This document shows positions 24,651 through 37,046 of a DNA stretch of 64,000 nt, piece by piece. Position 1 is the stretch's first letter; each line of letters begins with the position of its first letter. The notes under the pieces are model-generated. The model saw nothing but the letters and a program-made list of their open reading frames with translations, did not search any database and was not told the origin of the DNA. Position numbers and translations under genes: made by a program. Source of the DNA: Ilex aquifolium. Its lineage: Eukaryota > Streptophyta > Magnoliopsida > Aquifoliales > Aquifoliaceae. The DNA is taken from contig OX637395.1 in NCBI GenBank assembly GCA_951799425.1, positions 37,968,323-38,032,322 of the forward strand, in the 5' to 3' direction.

Positions 24651-26628
24651 ACAATTGAAAAAAATTGGACACTAATTATGGACACCAAAAAATCAATTAC
24701 TGAATATGGACACGCATTAAGTTCAACCAAATACATAAATTGCATTCTTAATACACTTGCACTTTGCATACATATTTAACAAAGTATTACTAATGTAAAT
24801 ATTCTCGTGAATTTCGTAAATTTAAATTGAAAATCAATAAAATTAATTTGCTTGAAACTATATATCTAATTAGAACTCATAGTAGCGCTCATAAAAATTT
24901 ACTTAAAAGTCAACTCAGAGGAATTTGAAAATTTATGCAATTAGAAGATATGCTTGTATTTGAAGGTACTATGCTATGCTAAACAAAAAAATCACCAATA
25001 TTTAATCAAAGTAAATTTTCTTTGTTCTTTTAAAAAATTCGGACAAAATCTTTCCAAAAAACATAACCTCAAAAACATATCAACCAAAATACAAATTTAA
25101 TATAGGTTACACTCACAACCCAAGTCAATTATTGGACTCACCATTACGCCACAATCCAACTTTCGTATAAAAAAAAATTCAACCATCACAACAACAGAAA
25201 CAGGTGTATTCACATAAAGTTCATAACAAAAATCAGTGTAAAATATTCAATTCCAAATTTAGTTCAATAATACATATCATCACAATTTGATGAACAATAA
25301 GTACAAAAATATCAATTTGCTAGTATTAGCAAAAATATAACGACCGAGTCATTCCTTCACTAATCTATCAAATTTTCTCTCCATCATTTGCTTGAATGTT
25401 CTTGCATCCACACAACGTATGTGTATCGCCCAATTGGGAAAATGTACAACAATTTATTTATTCACAAAAACAATACAATCACTTTCAATACATAAATTAT
25501 AAAAACAAAACATTGGGTGCCTACTTAATTGAAATAAACATTAAAACTTTCCAACCTACTATTTTACGGTTCATTTTTTCGATTTTTAACTTCTTAAATT
25601 TTACATCCCTAATTTGGACCCAATAAATTGTAAAAAATTTGAGCAAAATTTCCTCTTAAAATAGGAACATAGAAAAATTTTAACCTGTATACACAATTTT
25701 CATAACTAAAATTGCGTCACAATTGTATTAGATTCAGTTCAGTACAACAACAAAAAAAAAAAAAAATCAGTTAAGTTGTTTTGTGCTTGGTTTGTATTTA
25801 GCTTTAAGTCCTAATAATTAAAACATTAACATTTGAAAGTTTATGACCTTATATCTTTATAGTATTTAGCAACCAAATAGAGCATGTAACACTAAGCAAA
25901 CGATGAAAATTTTTAGTGACCTGAAAAATCAAAGAAATATCAATTTCAAACCTCATTTCATAGCATTCTTACCCAATTTGCAAGCATGTAAAAGAGAAAA
26001 CAAACATGTCTTTGTCGCTACATCCTATCAAAATCATGCTTAGTTCTTGAATTTAGACCTTCAACCACTGCCCATTAATTAATAGTCAAAAACTCACTCA
26101 TGAGCCCCCTATACAAACTTAAAAAAACAAAACATGATAACAACTATCCACCCCAAATGGAATTAGAATGCAAGAATCATGATTTTCAAATAATACGATG
26201 AATGGGTTACCTGAGGTACAGTCACACAGCCTTCAACAGGTGTCATTGGCCAATGGTTGAACATCTAAATTTTAAAAAGAATTACATTAAATCACAAGCA
26301 CTCAAAATCAACTTAACTTCATTTTTTCGACCATCTAAATTTTAAATCAGAATTACATTAAATCAGAAGCACTCAAGCAGATAAAAATCATTTTTTGAAT
26401 GAGATTGCAGAGATCAAACCCAACCAATGGCAAATATTACAGAAAAACAAATGAATAATGAAAATTTGTTAGGAAATGAGATTCCTATAAAAAATCCAAA
26501 CAGTCTTCCAATTTTTTTTTGGCTCTGTTTATAGCTGTAAAATAAAAAGAGAGAAAAGAGAGTTGAAAAAAATAAAAGAGAATTGCAAAAGAGACTAAAC
26601 TCTACTTTTGGAACTTCAATTCCCACCT
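24651..26628. other. Probable Helitron 2 body, no intact gene
   Basis: AT-rich. A minus-strand exon-like stretch at about 26216-26262 (FNHWPMTPVEGCVTVPQ, followed by a GTAACC donor) resembles one at about 30012-30063. No protein family was recognised. The rest holds nothing that could be supported. Confidence 0.4.
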
Positions 26629-26640
26629 TCAATCTAAGCC

Positions 26641-29201
26641 TTTTTTTTTTTTTTGGGTGAACCTCGACGGAGCGAGGGAATTTTATTAATTAAAAATTAA
26701 ATTACACCTAACCAAGGGGACGTACCCCTCGATGTAATCTAATTACATAGAATTAAAAATTAAAAAAATTAAAGGGGAACAAGTGCATGCTTGTTACTAA
26801 ACATGCTATTCCTAAAATAGAAAAATAAGCTATAGCCTAAAAGTGGGCTGCAGTAATGACAGCAGCTAAAACACTGCTGAACCGTTCTAATAAGGCAGTT
26901 GAAAGGCAGCTGAAGAGGCAAAGTGATAAGGCTATCATGTAAAGGATCTGAGCAGGCACCTGTACAGCATTTGGAAAAACCAAAAATCCAAAGACGCAGA
27001 GGCCTTTGAGACAGAACCAGGTTGAAAATCTGAAGTGAAGCTCAAGGACCGCACAACCGCTGAAGATGAAGATTAATCAGATGGAATCTGGTGGAAGACC
27101 AGACGTCAAAGGCAACAGTGGAACCTTTCCAACAGTCAGAGAGATCCAGAAACCGTAGAAGCTGAAGAAAACAGAGCACCAAAGCATCCAGTATGCTGAC
27201 AGATCAACCAGAGAGCCTCTGCTATAGACCAAAACAGAAGCACCGAAAGAGTATCCAACAGAAGAAAACAGGAGCCTTCCAAAGTCTACTCATCTTAAGT
27301 TTTTATTTCCCACCTCTGAGAACTGGACTATATAATCAGACTGTTGAGCTTGTTTTGATGTTTGAACTTGTTGAACTTGTTTTGATGTTTGATAATCCTT
27401 ACTGCCATAGGCTCTGTGATTGGTGAATATACGAAGAAAGCCCCACTATGGACACTTAATCGAAGAGAGCCCCAGTAGAGAGAGTAATTTTCTTTCGAAG
27501 AACTCTTAGTTGCATAGTATCCTGAAGCATGAGGAGTTTTGTAGAAATAGGGAGGGAGTCTATAGAGGAATAAATCGAAGAGTGCATATTAATCACCCCT
27601 TGATTTGCCAAAGAGTCAGCCACCGAGTTGCCTTCTCTATAAGTGTGTTGTAATTGAAAATCAAAATTGGAGATAAGAGATAAAAGATTGGGAAGGAGAG
27701 CCCAGAATCTCCAAGAAGCCTTGCTGGACTGTCTGACCATGTCCACTAAGATCTGAGAATCTGTTTCTATTATAAGTGGATAGACTTGTAAACCAGATTG
27801 TTCCAATAACATAAGACCATCCATCAGCGCTCTTAGTTCAGCTTCCATATTGGTACAAATACCATAATAATAAGAGCCCCCTAGGAGAAACTGTCCCCAT
27901 TGATTCCTTAACACAGCTCCTCCACCCGAATGACCAGGATTCCCTTTAGAAGCACCATCAATATTTAATTTCAACATACCATGAGGAGGGAGTTTCCAAT
28001 TGATCCATTTAACTTGCACTCTAGGCAAATGATCCGTAGGGATGTTAAGAGATTGAAGTAGACTCAATCCTTCAGATGATTCCACGGCCTTAGGTCTGAT
28101 ATTGTGAACTTGTAACTTACTTTGGTTTAATATCTGCTTGAAAATTGTTGATGAATGGAGTTTCTGATCTTCAAATATCCTTCTGCAGTGTTCTTTCCAT
28201 ATTTGCCAGAAAACTAATAATGAAATTCCCCTTATCAAAGTATGACTTAGAGAAGGTAGCTTGTAGATTCTAGACAGCCTCATGAACCTGGTCATAGGAC
28301 TTTCATTTGCAATCAGCTGAAACCCGATAAACTGTGACAACCTTTCCCAAACCGCGTGGGCATATCGACAATTTATGAACAAATGCTGCTCATTCTCCGT
28401 CTCTCCGTGACAGATAACACATCTACTAACCACTGCAACCCCCATCTCCTTGAATGTTGAATCCATGGGCAAAATGCTATTCATAATCTTCCAACCTACC
28501 AATTGTGAACTTGGGGGTATTGATGGTTTCCAAATAGATGCTGCTAGGACATTCAGTTGACCTTCAGAACGAACTATATTCCACGCTGTCTTAACTGAAA
28601 AATTCCCCAATGAAGTGTGCTTCCAGATCAGTTTGTCTTCTCTGTCTAACAAAGATATCTGGTATAAATTTATTTGCTGGAGCAAAGATTCATCCATGTA
28701 TTGCTCCACCTCTTCTAGCTCCCATACCCCATTAACTAGAACCTCTGAAAGCTTTGGGAATCTGTCAGGAACTATAGAATTAGCCAAGATTAGTGCCCCA
28801 TCACCTGTCCAGTTGTCACACCAGAAGTCTACAGTCTCTCCATTACCCACCAAAACCTGAGAGTTTTGAACTACAATCTCAAAGAAAGGCTCTAAGGAGG
28901 AGAATGACTTTGAGAGACCTTGCCTTCTATTTCTCAAGAGATGCTGGTTGTGCAAATATTTAGCAGAGAAAAAGTCAGACCATAAGGAATTTCCTTGAAG
29001 TAATTTCCACACCTGCTTCATTCCAAAGGATTGCTGAACTTCTGTAAACTTTCTGACACCTAAGCCTCCTTCATCCTTAGGCCTTGTAATATCATTCCAA
29101 GAACACCAATGTCTCTTTTTCGCTTCTACTTGTCCAGACCAGAAAAAAGAGGCCATAGCAGAATTTAATCTGTTAATAATTCCTTTGGCAGATTTAATCT
29201 G
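26641..29201 (-). mobile_element. 5'-truncated LINE (L1-type with RNase H)
   Basis: A perfect 12-bp duplication TCAATCTAAGCC flanks it (26629-26640 and 29202-29213). The 3' end is a 14-nt poly(A), read as T at 26641-26654 on the plus strand. About 800 bp of 3' UTR follow, then the end of ORF2. The 5' end is cut within ORF2, as is common in target-primed reverse transcription. Confidence 0.95.
27456..29201 (-). CDS. LINE ORF2 C-terminal part (zinc-knuckle reverse-transcriptase tail and RNase H)
   Basis: The frame is open from the truncation point to the stop at 27456; the first internal Met is at 29156. Counted from that Met (566 residues), a zf-RVT type Cys/His cluster lies at C246, C249, H258 and C263. 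An RNase H domain follows with acidic residues D400, E438, D466 and D514 (NIDGASKGNPG, NMEAELRAL, IETDSQ and NSVADSLAN). The endonuclease and the catalytic part of the reverse transcriptase are missing because of the 5' truncation, so it cannot act alone. The lack of stops or frameshifts over 1.7 kb suggests a fairly recent insertion. Confidence 0.9.
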   Translation of the reverse strand, partial: QIKSAKGIINRLNSAMASFFWSGQVEAKKRHWCSWNDITRPKDEGGLGVRKFTEVQQSFGMKQVWKLLQGNSLWSDFFSAKYLHNQHLLRNRRQGLSKSFSSLEPFFEIVVQNSQVLVGNGETVDFWCDNWTGDGALILANSIVPDRFPKLSEVLVNGVWELEEVEQYMDESLLQQINLYQISLLDREDKLIWKHTSLGNFSVKTAWNIVRSEGQLNVLAASIWKPSIPPSSQLVGWKIMNSILPMDSTFKEMGVAVVSRCVICHGETENEQHLFINCRYAHAVWERLSQFIGFQLIANESPMTRFMRLSRIYKLPSLSHTLIRGISLLVFWQIWKEHCRRIFEDQKLHSSTIFKQILNQSKLQVHNIRPKAVESSEGLSLLQSLNIPTDHLPRVQVKWINWKLPPHGMLKLNIDGASKGNPGHSGGGAVLRNQWGQFLLGGSYYYGICTNMEAELRALMDGLMLLEQSGLQVYPLIIETDSQILVDMVRQSSKASWRFWALLPNLLSLISNFDFQLQHTYREGNSVADSLANQGVINMHSSIYSSIDSLPISTKLLMLQDTMQLRVLRKKITLSTGALFD

Positions 29202-29213
29202 TCAATCTAAGCC

Positions 29214-30616
29214 TAGTACACCTTTTTGGCTTTTTTAACTCAAGCAAAAAAATGAACTTTGATTGATCAAGGCATTTCATTAATGCAAGGAACTTATTTT
29301 ACAGGAGTTTATTTTGTTTTCTTTAAGAAATTGAACATAAAAACACCAAATCGGCTAACAAACAAAAAAAGATGACTAAATTTACAATAAATTTCTCTAA
29401 AAATTATCAACAATTTCCATCACCAAAAACAAAAAAGTCCAAGTCAAGCTAATCATCATCACAATTGCCACAGAAAATGTAAAAAAAAACCCAAAACACG
29501 CCTCATCTCGAATGAACCTATTAGTTCCAAATAATTAATAGCCTTGTATGCTGCAAATATGAGTAGAATCTACAAAAAAGAAAGGCCAACTTGCTTATTT
29601 TGACTATTTTGTCGCATGAAGCCAACTTGCTTGAAAACTTCATGAGCTGATTTTTTGGATTTTTAACCAAACTTGCTTTCTAAAAACCGCAGCCTTGGCT
29701 GCTAGTCTCACCCAAAAATGCTCCACCCCCTCCAATATTGAAAGTGAAAATCTTAAACAATTGAAAAACAAACACACTAACAACCCCTGGTTAGTTTATA
29801 GCAATTAACCTTGTATTGTAGCCACAAAACCCCAATGCTCAGAGGGGAAAAACTAAAAGAGCTCGCAAGCCCAGGTCATCTTCGGTGTCCATACGATTGG
29901 GGATTTTGACAAGGTCGTTAAACTTGAGCAAAAACCTTTGACCAATCAAATAGGAAAACCAGAATTGAACACAAACAGAATTGGATGGGGTGAGTAATTT
30001 ACAGTGGGTTACATGAGGTATAGATGGGCAGCCGTCAACAGTTGTTATCAACCAATACTCCAACCACCTAAATTCAAAAAAAAAAAATACATTAAATCAG
30101 GAACACTCCAAATTACACAACTAACCAAACAGGAAAATGAAAAAAAGGAACTAACAGTCACTTACGTGATCTTCCCAAAACCACCACCACCTAGCACCAC
30201 TGCAACAAATGCCCAAAAGATCACAACAATATTCAACACAATAGATTAAAACCAAAGCAGAATGTTAGAATTTGATTGTGTATTTTCTTTGTGTGTGTCG
30301 TGTGTTGACATCATGAATATTCAAAAGCAAAAACACAATAGCAACACATTAATAGCCCAATTTCGACTAACACTTCAATTCACAAAATTCACTGTCCATA
30401 AATTAACTACCTCAAAATTGACCCAGACACGAAATTCATAGCACGTTTAAAATTGCATAAAAAATTTAAAATGGTAGAAAAAATACACCCAAACTCACAG
30501 TATGTGTGCGTGGCGGAGGAGTGGGTTGCATGTGTGTGTGTGTTGTTTGCGTGTGTTCTGTGTTGGCCGAGAAGCTTTGTATGGGTCTCTGTGTGTGATG
30601 GCTGAGAGGTTTGGGT
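29214..30616. other. Continuation of the Helitron 2 region with exon-like scraps
   Basis: Minus-strand exon-like pieces occur at about 30012-30063 (EYWLITTVDGCPSIPH before a GTAACC donor) and about 30166-30240 (ending at a GTAAGT donor). Their protein was not recognised. GT/TG-rich simple sequence begins near 30500. The first scrap and its flank resemble 26216-26350, so there was a local duplication. Confidence 0.4.
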
Positions 30617-31522
30617 ACAAGGCCGACCCAATAGAAAGGCCACTTAAGCAACTGCTTAGGGCCCCAAAAAAAAGAGGGCCCCCAAATAATAAGTATAATC
30701 TTTAACTGGAATTTAAATTGACCCAAAAATTTTGGTTTAAAGGGTCCAATCTAATGAAAATTCTTACAAGGCCTAGACTAAAACAAAGGCCCAGTTCACA
30801 TCTCTCTCTCACTTTTTCCAACGGTTAAAAGACTTGAAAATTCTAAAAAAGGCAAAAATTAATTTTCCACAATTAAAGCCTAAAAGTCTACTCTCTCTCT
30901 CTCCCCCCAAGTAAAAAAAGTTCATATAGCATAATTATGTATCTCTCCCTTGCAACCTAAATTAAATTGAAAAGATACATATTTGTTTGATTAGTAATTT
31001 AATTTTTTAATATTTTTATTGATAGGATTAATTTAATGCAATTATTCCTTTTTATTGTGAAAGTTTGAAATAGTAAATGATTTGGGAGGCGAACAAATAG
31101 GCAATTCAAAGCTTATACAATTTTTATTTATCAGGTGATATTGTGTTTAATTCTTATTGACTTTTATAAGATATTAGATTGTTCTCTTAGTATAATTATT
31201 TATTATTTTAAAATATATTTTATTCACTAGAATTTTTAGTTTCAAATATGTCAAGTTTTTTCAAACTTAAAACTCATAAAATTCTATTTACGATCAACTA
31301 TAACAAAAGAAAGATTGAATGCATTAGTCATATTATCCATTGAAAAAATATACTAGCAAAACTCAAATATAAAAATTTTATTACTAATTTTGCATCACAA
31401 AAAATAAAAAAAATAAATTTGAAATAAAATTTTAATCATACAATATATTTTTTTTGATAAATTTTGATAGGCCCCCATTTAACACTTTCGCTTAGGGCCC
31501 TAGTTTTCATTGGGCCGACCCT
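30617..31522. mobile_element. Non-autonomous hAT-like element
   Basis: GTTTGGGT (8 bp) flanks both sides (30609-30616 and 31523-31530). Termini are ACAAGGCCGACCCAAT on the left and AGGGTCGGCCCAAT inverted on the right. Both ends continue into TTAGGGCCC and GGGGGCC sequence. An 8-bp TSD and GGSCGGCCC-type ends fit hAT. The AT-rich interior carries no transposase. Confidence 0.8.
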
Positions 31523-31530
31523 GTTTGGGT

Positions 31531-31850
31531 GTGAACTGTTTGTGTATGAGAAGCGTAGAAGGAGGGTAAGAGAGGGTGGCAGAGAGATGTGCTTGTAGAC
31601 AGCAGTAGGTATGGGTGTGGGTGTGGGTATGATTTGCTTGTGCTTGTCTCTTAGGCATTTCAACAAACACGTCATGGGCATTATGATTGGGGTCTGCGTT
31701 TTGGGTATCTCAGCAAACATTTCAGTGAGAAATAGAAAGAGGGGAAGGGAGGGAATGGAGAGAAATACCTGGAAGATGGTTGTGTGGTCTTGACGGTGGT
31801 GCTATGGCGGTGACAGTGGTGTTTTGCTGGTGACGGTGGCAATGGTAGGC

Positions 31851-31887
<37 letters not shown>

Positions 31888-32201
31888 CCGTGAGCGTGTG
31901 AGTGTATTAAGGGTGTGGGTATGGGTGTTTTGTGCGCGTGTGCTATGTTTGTGTGTGTGTATGGAGTGGTTTGTGCAGAGGGGGTATAAGAGGAGAGGGT
32001 GAGGTTTCCGCAGAAGGGGTTGTTCGTAGAAAAAGGAGAGCTGGGGGCTAGGGGTGTTATTTGCGTGTGTGTGTGTGTGTGAGAGAGAGAGAAGAAGATA
32101 AGAGGGATACCGTAGAGAATAGGAAGGTGGTGGCGGTGGCTCAGGCAATGTCGCTGTCATTGGTGAGAGAGAGTCAGAAGTGAAGGGGGAAAGGGAAAAA
32201 A
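31531..32201. repeat. GA/GT-rich simple-sequence region
   Basis: Holds a perfect GA run at about 31853-31884, GT runs near 31925-31965 and 32062-32081, and a repeated GGTGTGGGTGT motif near 31610. The long minus-strand open frame here is a by-product of the dinucleotide repeats. It is probably part of the Helitron 2 body interrupted by the MULE. Confidence 0.6.
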
Positions 32202-33048
32202 TAAAAATAAGAGTTAGCTACCTATTTAGCCCTTAAACTATATGATTTAAGTCAATTAAGTCCCTCAACTTTGGTTTGTGTCAATTTAGCCCCTCAACTT
32301 GTCAATTTATGTCAATCAAGCCCTTCCATCCAATTCAGCCGTTTACTGTGACGGACAAACGCACGCATGACTCACGTGAGGCAAGGTCCAGGGGTAATTA
32401 AGGCAATAGCAACTGTTCGTCTCTTCCATGTTCAAAAAAAAGAAAAACCCATCAGATTTCCTCAGATTTCATCCATTGTCTACAAACCCTACCTTAATCA
32501 ACTGCTTCTTTGTGATTGTGGCTTACCAGAATGATGTCTTGGGTGTTGCGACTTGTAGATCAATTTTTGGATCCAGATAAAATATATTGTAAGTCATGAT
32601 TCTAAGTTTTTATTAGTGTTTGAATGAAGACGAATATTATATTATTTGATTTTTGGGATTCAATTTTGTATTGGTGTTGAAAGATCTACCTTTTGTCTTG
32701 TATTATCTGTTGATGTAAGTGGTCCCAGAAGTTTGATTATTTGTACTTTAGAATATTAGAATATATTTTTGTGTGTGGTCCCAATAACAGAGGTCCCAAA
32801 TAAAGTGTTGTAATCCATCTGTTTATGTGATTTTTATTATAATTTTGCATGGTTTCAGCCATATACTCTACTTTATTCAGCATTGAAGTACACTATGGGG
32901 GTAAGTTCATAAGCATTCCATATAAGAAATATGTGGGTGGTTCTACTGTGTACATTGACTGGGTTGATGCAGAAAAAATTTCGATTCCAGAGATTCATTG
33001 CATGGCCAAAGAGATTGGGTGTGCTGATGTAATGGCATGTTGGTATAG

Positions 33049-36000
33049 TGTAACGCCCCAAAAACCCCCTTGGGTGACATTACATTCTAAAAACCATTCA
33101 CCGCATGAGAGCTGATTCAGGTCTAATAATTACATTTGTCAGAGGTAATATTGATCATTTTATTGTGAAAGTGTGATATTTATGATGATTTAATTGAAGA
33201 TTAAGGCTATGAGAATAAAAGATGAGTTGTGTTGTTTTGCAGGTTAATAGTGCACAATTGGAGTGAAGCTATGAGAAGAAAGGAAGCATAGCTCAGGATG
33301 GATCACACTGGAACACGCGTCCGGACGGAGGAAGTGTACGCGTCCGGACGCGATTGGCAGAAAGTTGACAAACGAAGCAAAGATCATTCTGGAGCACGCG
33401 TCCGGACGGATGAGAGAGGTGCGTCCGGACGCGTGTCAAACCTCTGCTGCCGAATTTAGAGTCCTAATGGGATGCAATTTCTTTAAACTGTACTGTATAA
33501 ATACGAACCTAGAATCTTGTAAAGGGGAGTTCTTCTTTTGTTTTTAGTCTATTTTCTGCATCCTTTACCATGTCTGGCTAGAAAGCTAAACTAGGGCTAG
33601 GGGAAAACCTCTCAACGGAGTACGGTATTTTTATTGACTCTTGTACTTAAGGATTTATGTTATTGTGTTAATTTAATCCTTAATATTTTAGCAAAGTGTT
33701 TATGCTGTATAAACTCTTGAGTTGTTGTGCCATGTACATCAATTGCTTGATTTTCCCTGCGTGTAAATCACTGGTTATTCCACGCTGGAAGGATTAACAT
33801 TATTTCATAAAATAATATGATTGAATGATTATTCAGGTTCCTGGTAGTCTTTTGATTATAACCATTGGATTTATCACTTGATTTGTTAATTGGGTTAACT
33901 GACATTTAATTCCTCTTTCAAGTCAAGCTTTGAGTCTTTAACTAGTATTGTATGAAGTTGAGAGGGAGTACCTGATGCTCTAGTATTTATTTTATTACTG
34001 TTTTAATTACCAAAATCACTTTTCCCAAATCAACAATTTTCCAAATAATTCTTTTTGTTCTTTTCAAATTACTTTTGTTATTTGTGTGATTGTTCCTTGT
34101 TACAATTCCTCGTGGGATCGACCTCGGACTTCCGAGAATATATTACTTTGCTCAACCTGCGCTTGGGTTTACACTTTTAAAGTTGAAGCAAGAGCACTAA
34201 GTAAATCCATCACGACGAAAGTTTCATTCATTAACCATTAATATTTTAACAAAATTCGGGCAGAGTCTCCTTTGTACGGGGAGCTCTACCCAAAACACAA
34301 CCTGTACAATTATATTACCATTGACCACACCGGGTCCACATATGCATAACTATTGACCACACCGGGTCCATTTATCCATCATAAAATAAACTTTCATTCA
34401 CCATATATCATATCCACACTATCATCCCAAAAGAATAGGCCAAGCAATGACATTTACATTCCAAGAGAAAAAAAGTACACTTGCAGCGGAATAACAAAAT
34501 ACTAGACTTTACATGATCTCCAAATAAACTCTCTAGTCTAGTACAAAAGAAGCTATATTTCTATATGTCCACCTCGGGATCTACACTCCCGTCGATCGGA
34601 GTCTCCCAATATGTGGGCTCCTCGACTCCCAACTCCTCCTCAAGTATATAATCTGAAAATGTTAGCGGTAGGGGGTGAGCACGAAGCTCTGTAGAAAATT
34701 TCTCCCAAACCCAAACAAGGTTTAGAAAACATATAAAACGGGTCGGTCTCATTTCACAAATATAGTATAGAACTTTAGAAGGAAAACCGGGACAATTTAT
34801 TAGATCTCAAGTTTACGCATCAACAATAATTTCATGAATAAGTAAAACCAATATACAATTCATAATCAATTTCCAAAACATAATCCATCCCACCATACAC
34901 CATTTCCACAAGTTCTTGTGGCATCCCATACTACCCCAAAACTCTTGTAGAAATCGTATTTTGGTACAATGAACGATAACTCACACTTGAACATTTCCGG
35001 CAATATATGTACATGTATCTCAACAATGATGTAAGGCATCCACATGAATCGACACATTGAGTAATGTCTAGCCCACCCACACACACAAATCTTATCAAAG
35101 ATATCCACTTTTAGGAAGGGCGTGTACCATACCAATGGCAGTGACGTATCCAACCTAGGCATTAGTATACTAACCCTCTTACACGGCACCACGTGAGCGA
35201 TAGTGGTTTAGTCTTACCAAAGCACTAATCCCACTACGAATGGATTAGTCTTACCAAAGCACTAACCCATTCTACGACATCTCGTCAAAGGACACCCATG
35301 GTCATCTCACACCCATTAGAGATACAACATCAAACCAATTTACACAATTTATGAGCATATCTCAAAAATCCCCAAATATAGCATGCGACATTTTCAATAA
35401 CCAACTAAGAAAAATGCAAGAGATCATTATAAACATCATTTGTTGCACAATATAAAACTCTAAGTTTTGAAAGTGAAAACCAAGGAATTACCAAGAGAAA
35501 AGTCCATTTTCCTTACAAATCAATGATTGAAGATGAAAAAGAAAGATAAAATGGTTACCAAACCATCACATGGTTCAAAACATGGCATTGATTGCAAAAA
35601 TATAAAGAATCAAAGATTTCCCTAACACATATCCAAGATTTAGAGAAAGAGACATATGTATAAGGGTGTAGTGAAAGTGTATAGGAAGAGAGGAGAAGAA
35701 TGGTGTTCTTGAGGAATTTCGGGTTTGATTTCTATGAGGTGTGAATCTATCTTGATCTTGGTATTTTTCCCTTTCTTTATCTCCTCCTAGGGCTCTAAGA
35801 TGTTTGTGGTGAGGATGAGATGAAGAATGGGGCAAATAGGGCTTGGAATGGGTGTTTTAAAACCCAAAATCCTGACTTTTTACTGTTCGGGAAGGCTCCA
35901 GTCAAAGGATACCGGTACCGGGTACCGGTACCAATTAGCTACTGGTTCGGGGGTACCGGTACTGGGTACCGGTACTGTTTGGCTGCTTCGACTTCCAGGG

Positions 36001-36477
36001 AAGTTTTGACCCCTTTAGAGGTCGAATTGGAAATTTTCCAAGAGATACACTTTTGTAGCCCTAGATGTCTACTATATACTGTCAAAATTTCAGATCAATT
36101 GGATGTAAGGATAAAAAGTTATGGCTAAAATACTAGAAGGTGTCCAAGATACTTTTTACCCAATTTCACTCTAAAGTGGGTTTTAACTCCAAAATACTTC
36201 CTAGCTTCCAATACACCTCATATTACCTCTCCCAAGGTTGTTCGACCTTCCGGATTCAATGGAAGCATTATTTTGACCTAAAAACCTTTAGAAACTTGTC
36301 TATTCACCATTTCCAAGTTTAAACATTTTCGACATGTAAACTTCCCAATCAAATTATCTTCATAGTATTTATTCCTACGGTTTATTCTTATGTCACTACA
36401 TATATCCACATTTTTAAAACAATTATTTACTATATATATCTATATGCATATATAAAAGAAAAATGCGGGGTGTTACA
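33049..36477 (-). repeat. 3' LTR of the gypsy element, split by a solo LTR
   Basis: Matches the right LTR apart from the 1,084-bp insertion of a solo LTR with its duplication, and a stretch of about 157 bp near 35655 that is present only in the right LTR. It carries the GGTACCGGTACC-type cluster at about 35908-35975. Confidence 0.93.
33112..34190 (+). mobile_element. Solo LTR of another retrotransposon
   Basis: 1,079 bp beginning TGATTCAGG and ending GTTGAAGCA. AGAGC duplications lie at 33107-33111 and 34191-34195. The right gypsy LTR shows the empty site (GCATGAGAGTACTAAG). The sequence has no coding region and a GGGATCGACCTCGGACTTCC phrase of the kind seen in plant LTRs. Strand is given by TG...CA only. 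Four copies of the palindrome CGTCCGGACG lie in 33315-33445. Confidence 0.88.
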
Positions 36478-36491
36478 ATCCACCCCCCTTA
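36478..36491 (-). other. Polypurine tract of the gypsy element
   Basis: Minus strand AAGGGGGGTGGAT directly precedes the LTR start TGTAACACCCC. It primes plus-strand DNA synthesis and fixes the element's orientation. Confidence 0.85.
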
Positions 36492-36518
36492 AAGAAAGTT
36501 TCGTCCTCGAAACTTACC

Positions 36519-37046
36519 TCAAGTAGCGAACAAATGTGGGTACTTCTCCCGCATTTCTTGCTCCGGTTCCCATGTAGCCTCCTCCACTCCATGGTGTTGC
36601 CACAAAACTTTCACCAATCTGATAACTTTGTTGCGAAACACTTTTTTCTGGGCGTCGAGAATTTCTACCGGTTGCTCTTCGTAGGTTGCTCCGTCTTGAA
36701 TTTCAATCTCCTCCAAGTTCACGATTGGAGTTGCATCCGAGTGACACCTTCTCAACATGGACACGTGGAACACGTCATGTACTCCGGATAGCTGGGCTGG
36801 TAGTCGAAGTTGATATGTCGCCTGGCCTATCGCTTTGATTATCTCAAACGGTCCGGCATATCTTGGCGCTAACTTCCCCTTCTTGCCGAATCGAAAAACG
36901 CCCTTCTTGGGTGATACTTTGAGAAATACATAATCTCCCATTTTTAATTCGATGGGTCTTCGTCGTCGATCCGCATAGCTTTTCTGTCGACTTTGTGTCG
37001 TACGTAGCCTCTCCCGGAGGAGTTGAATCTTCTCTGGAGTTTCCCC
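36519..37046 (-). pseudogene. Gypsy integrase C-terminal end with chromodomain-like tail
   Basis: Reads TPEKIQLLRERL, then RRRPIELKMGDYVFLKVSP, then AGPFEIIKAIGQATYQL and HDVFHVSMLRRC, and ends VLWQHHGVEEATWEPEQEM. This is the typical end of a chromovirus integrase, the last motif being chromodomain-like. The catalytic integrase core, reverse transcriptase and RNase H are missing: similarity stops abruptly at 37046. The longest Met-initiated frame is 36519-36941. Confidence 0.88.

Noticed and set aside
31681-32160. 159-codon frame rich in Pro, Ser, Leu and His
   Set aside because: Produced by GA/CT and GT/AC repeats; it is repetitive and has no conserved domain.
34561-35192. Minus-strand frames of 63 and 108 codons, repeated at 39957-40588
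   Set aside because: Also within the two LTRs, with no motif; not evidence of selection on a protein.
35820-36128. 102-codon frame duplicated at 41372-41680
   Set aside because: It lies in both LTRs of the gypsy element, so its repetition is due to LTR identity. The repeated GYRYRVPVP part is the GGTACC cluster.
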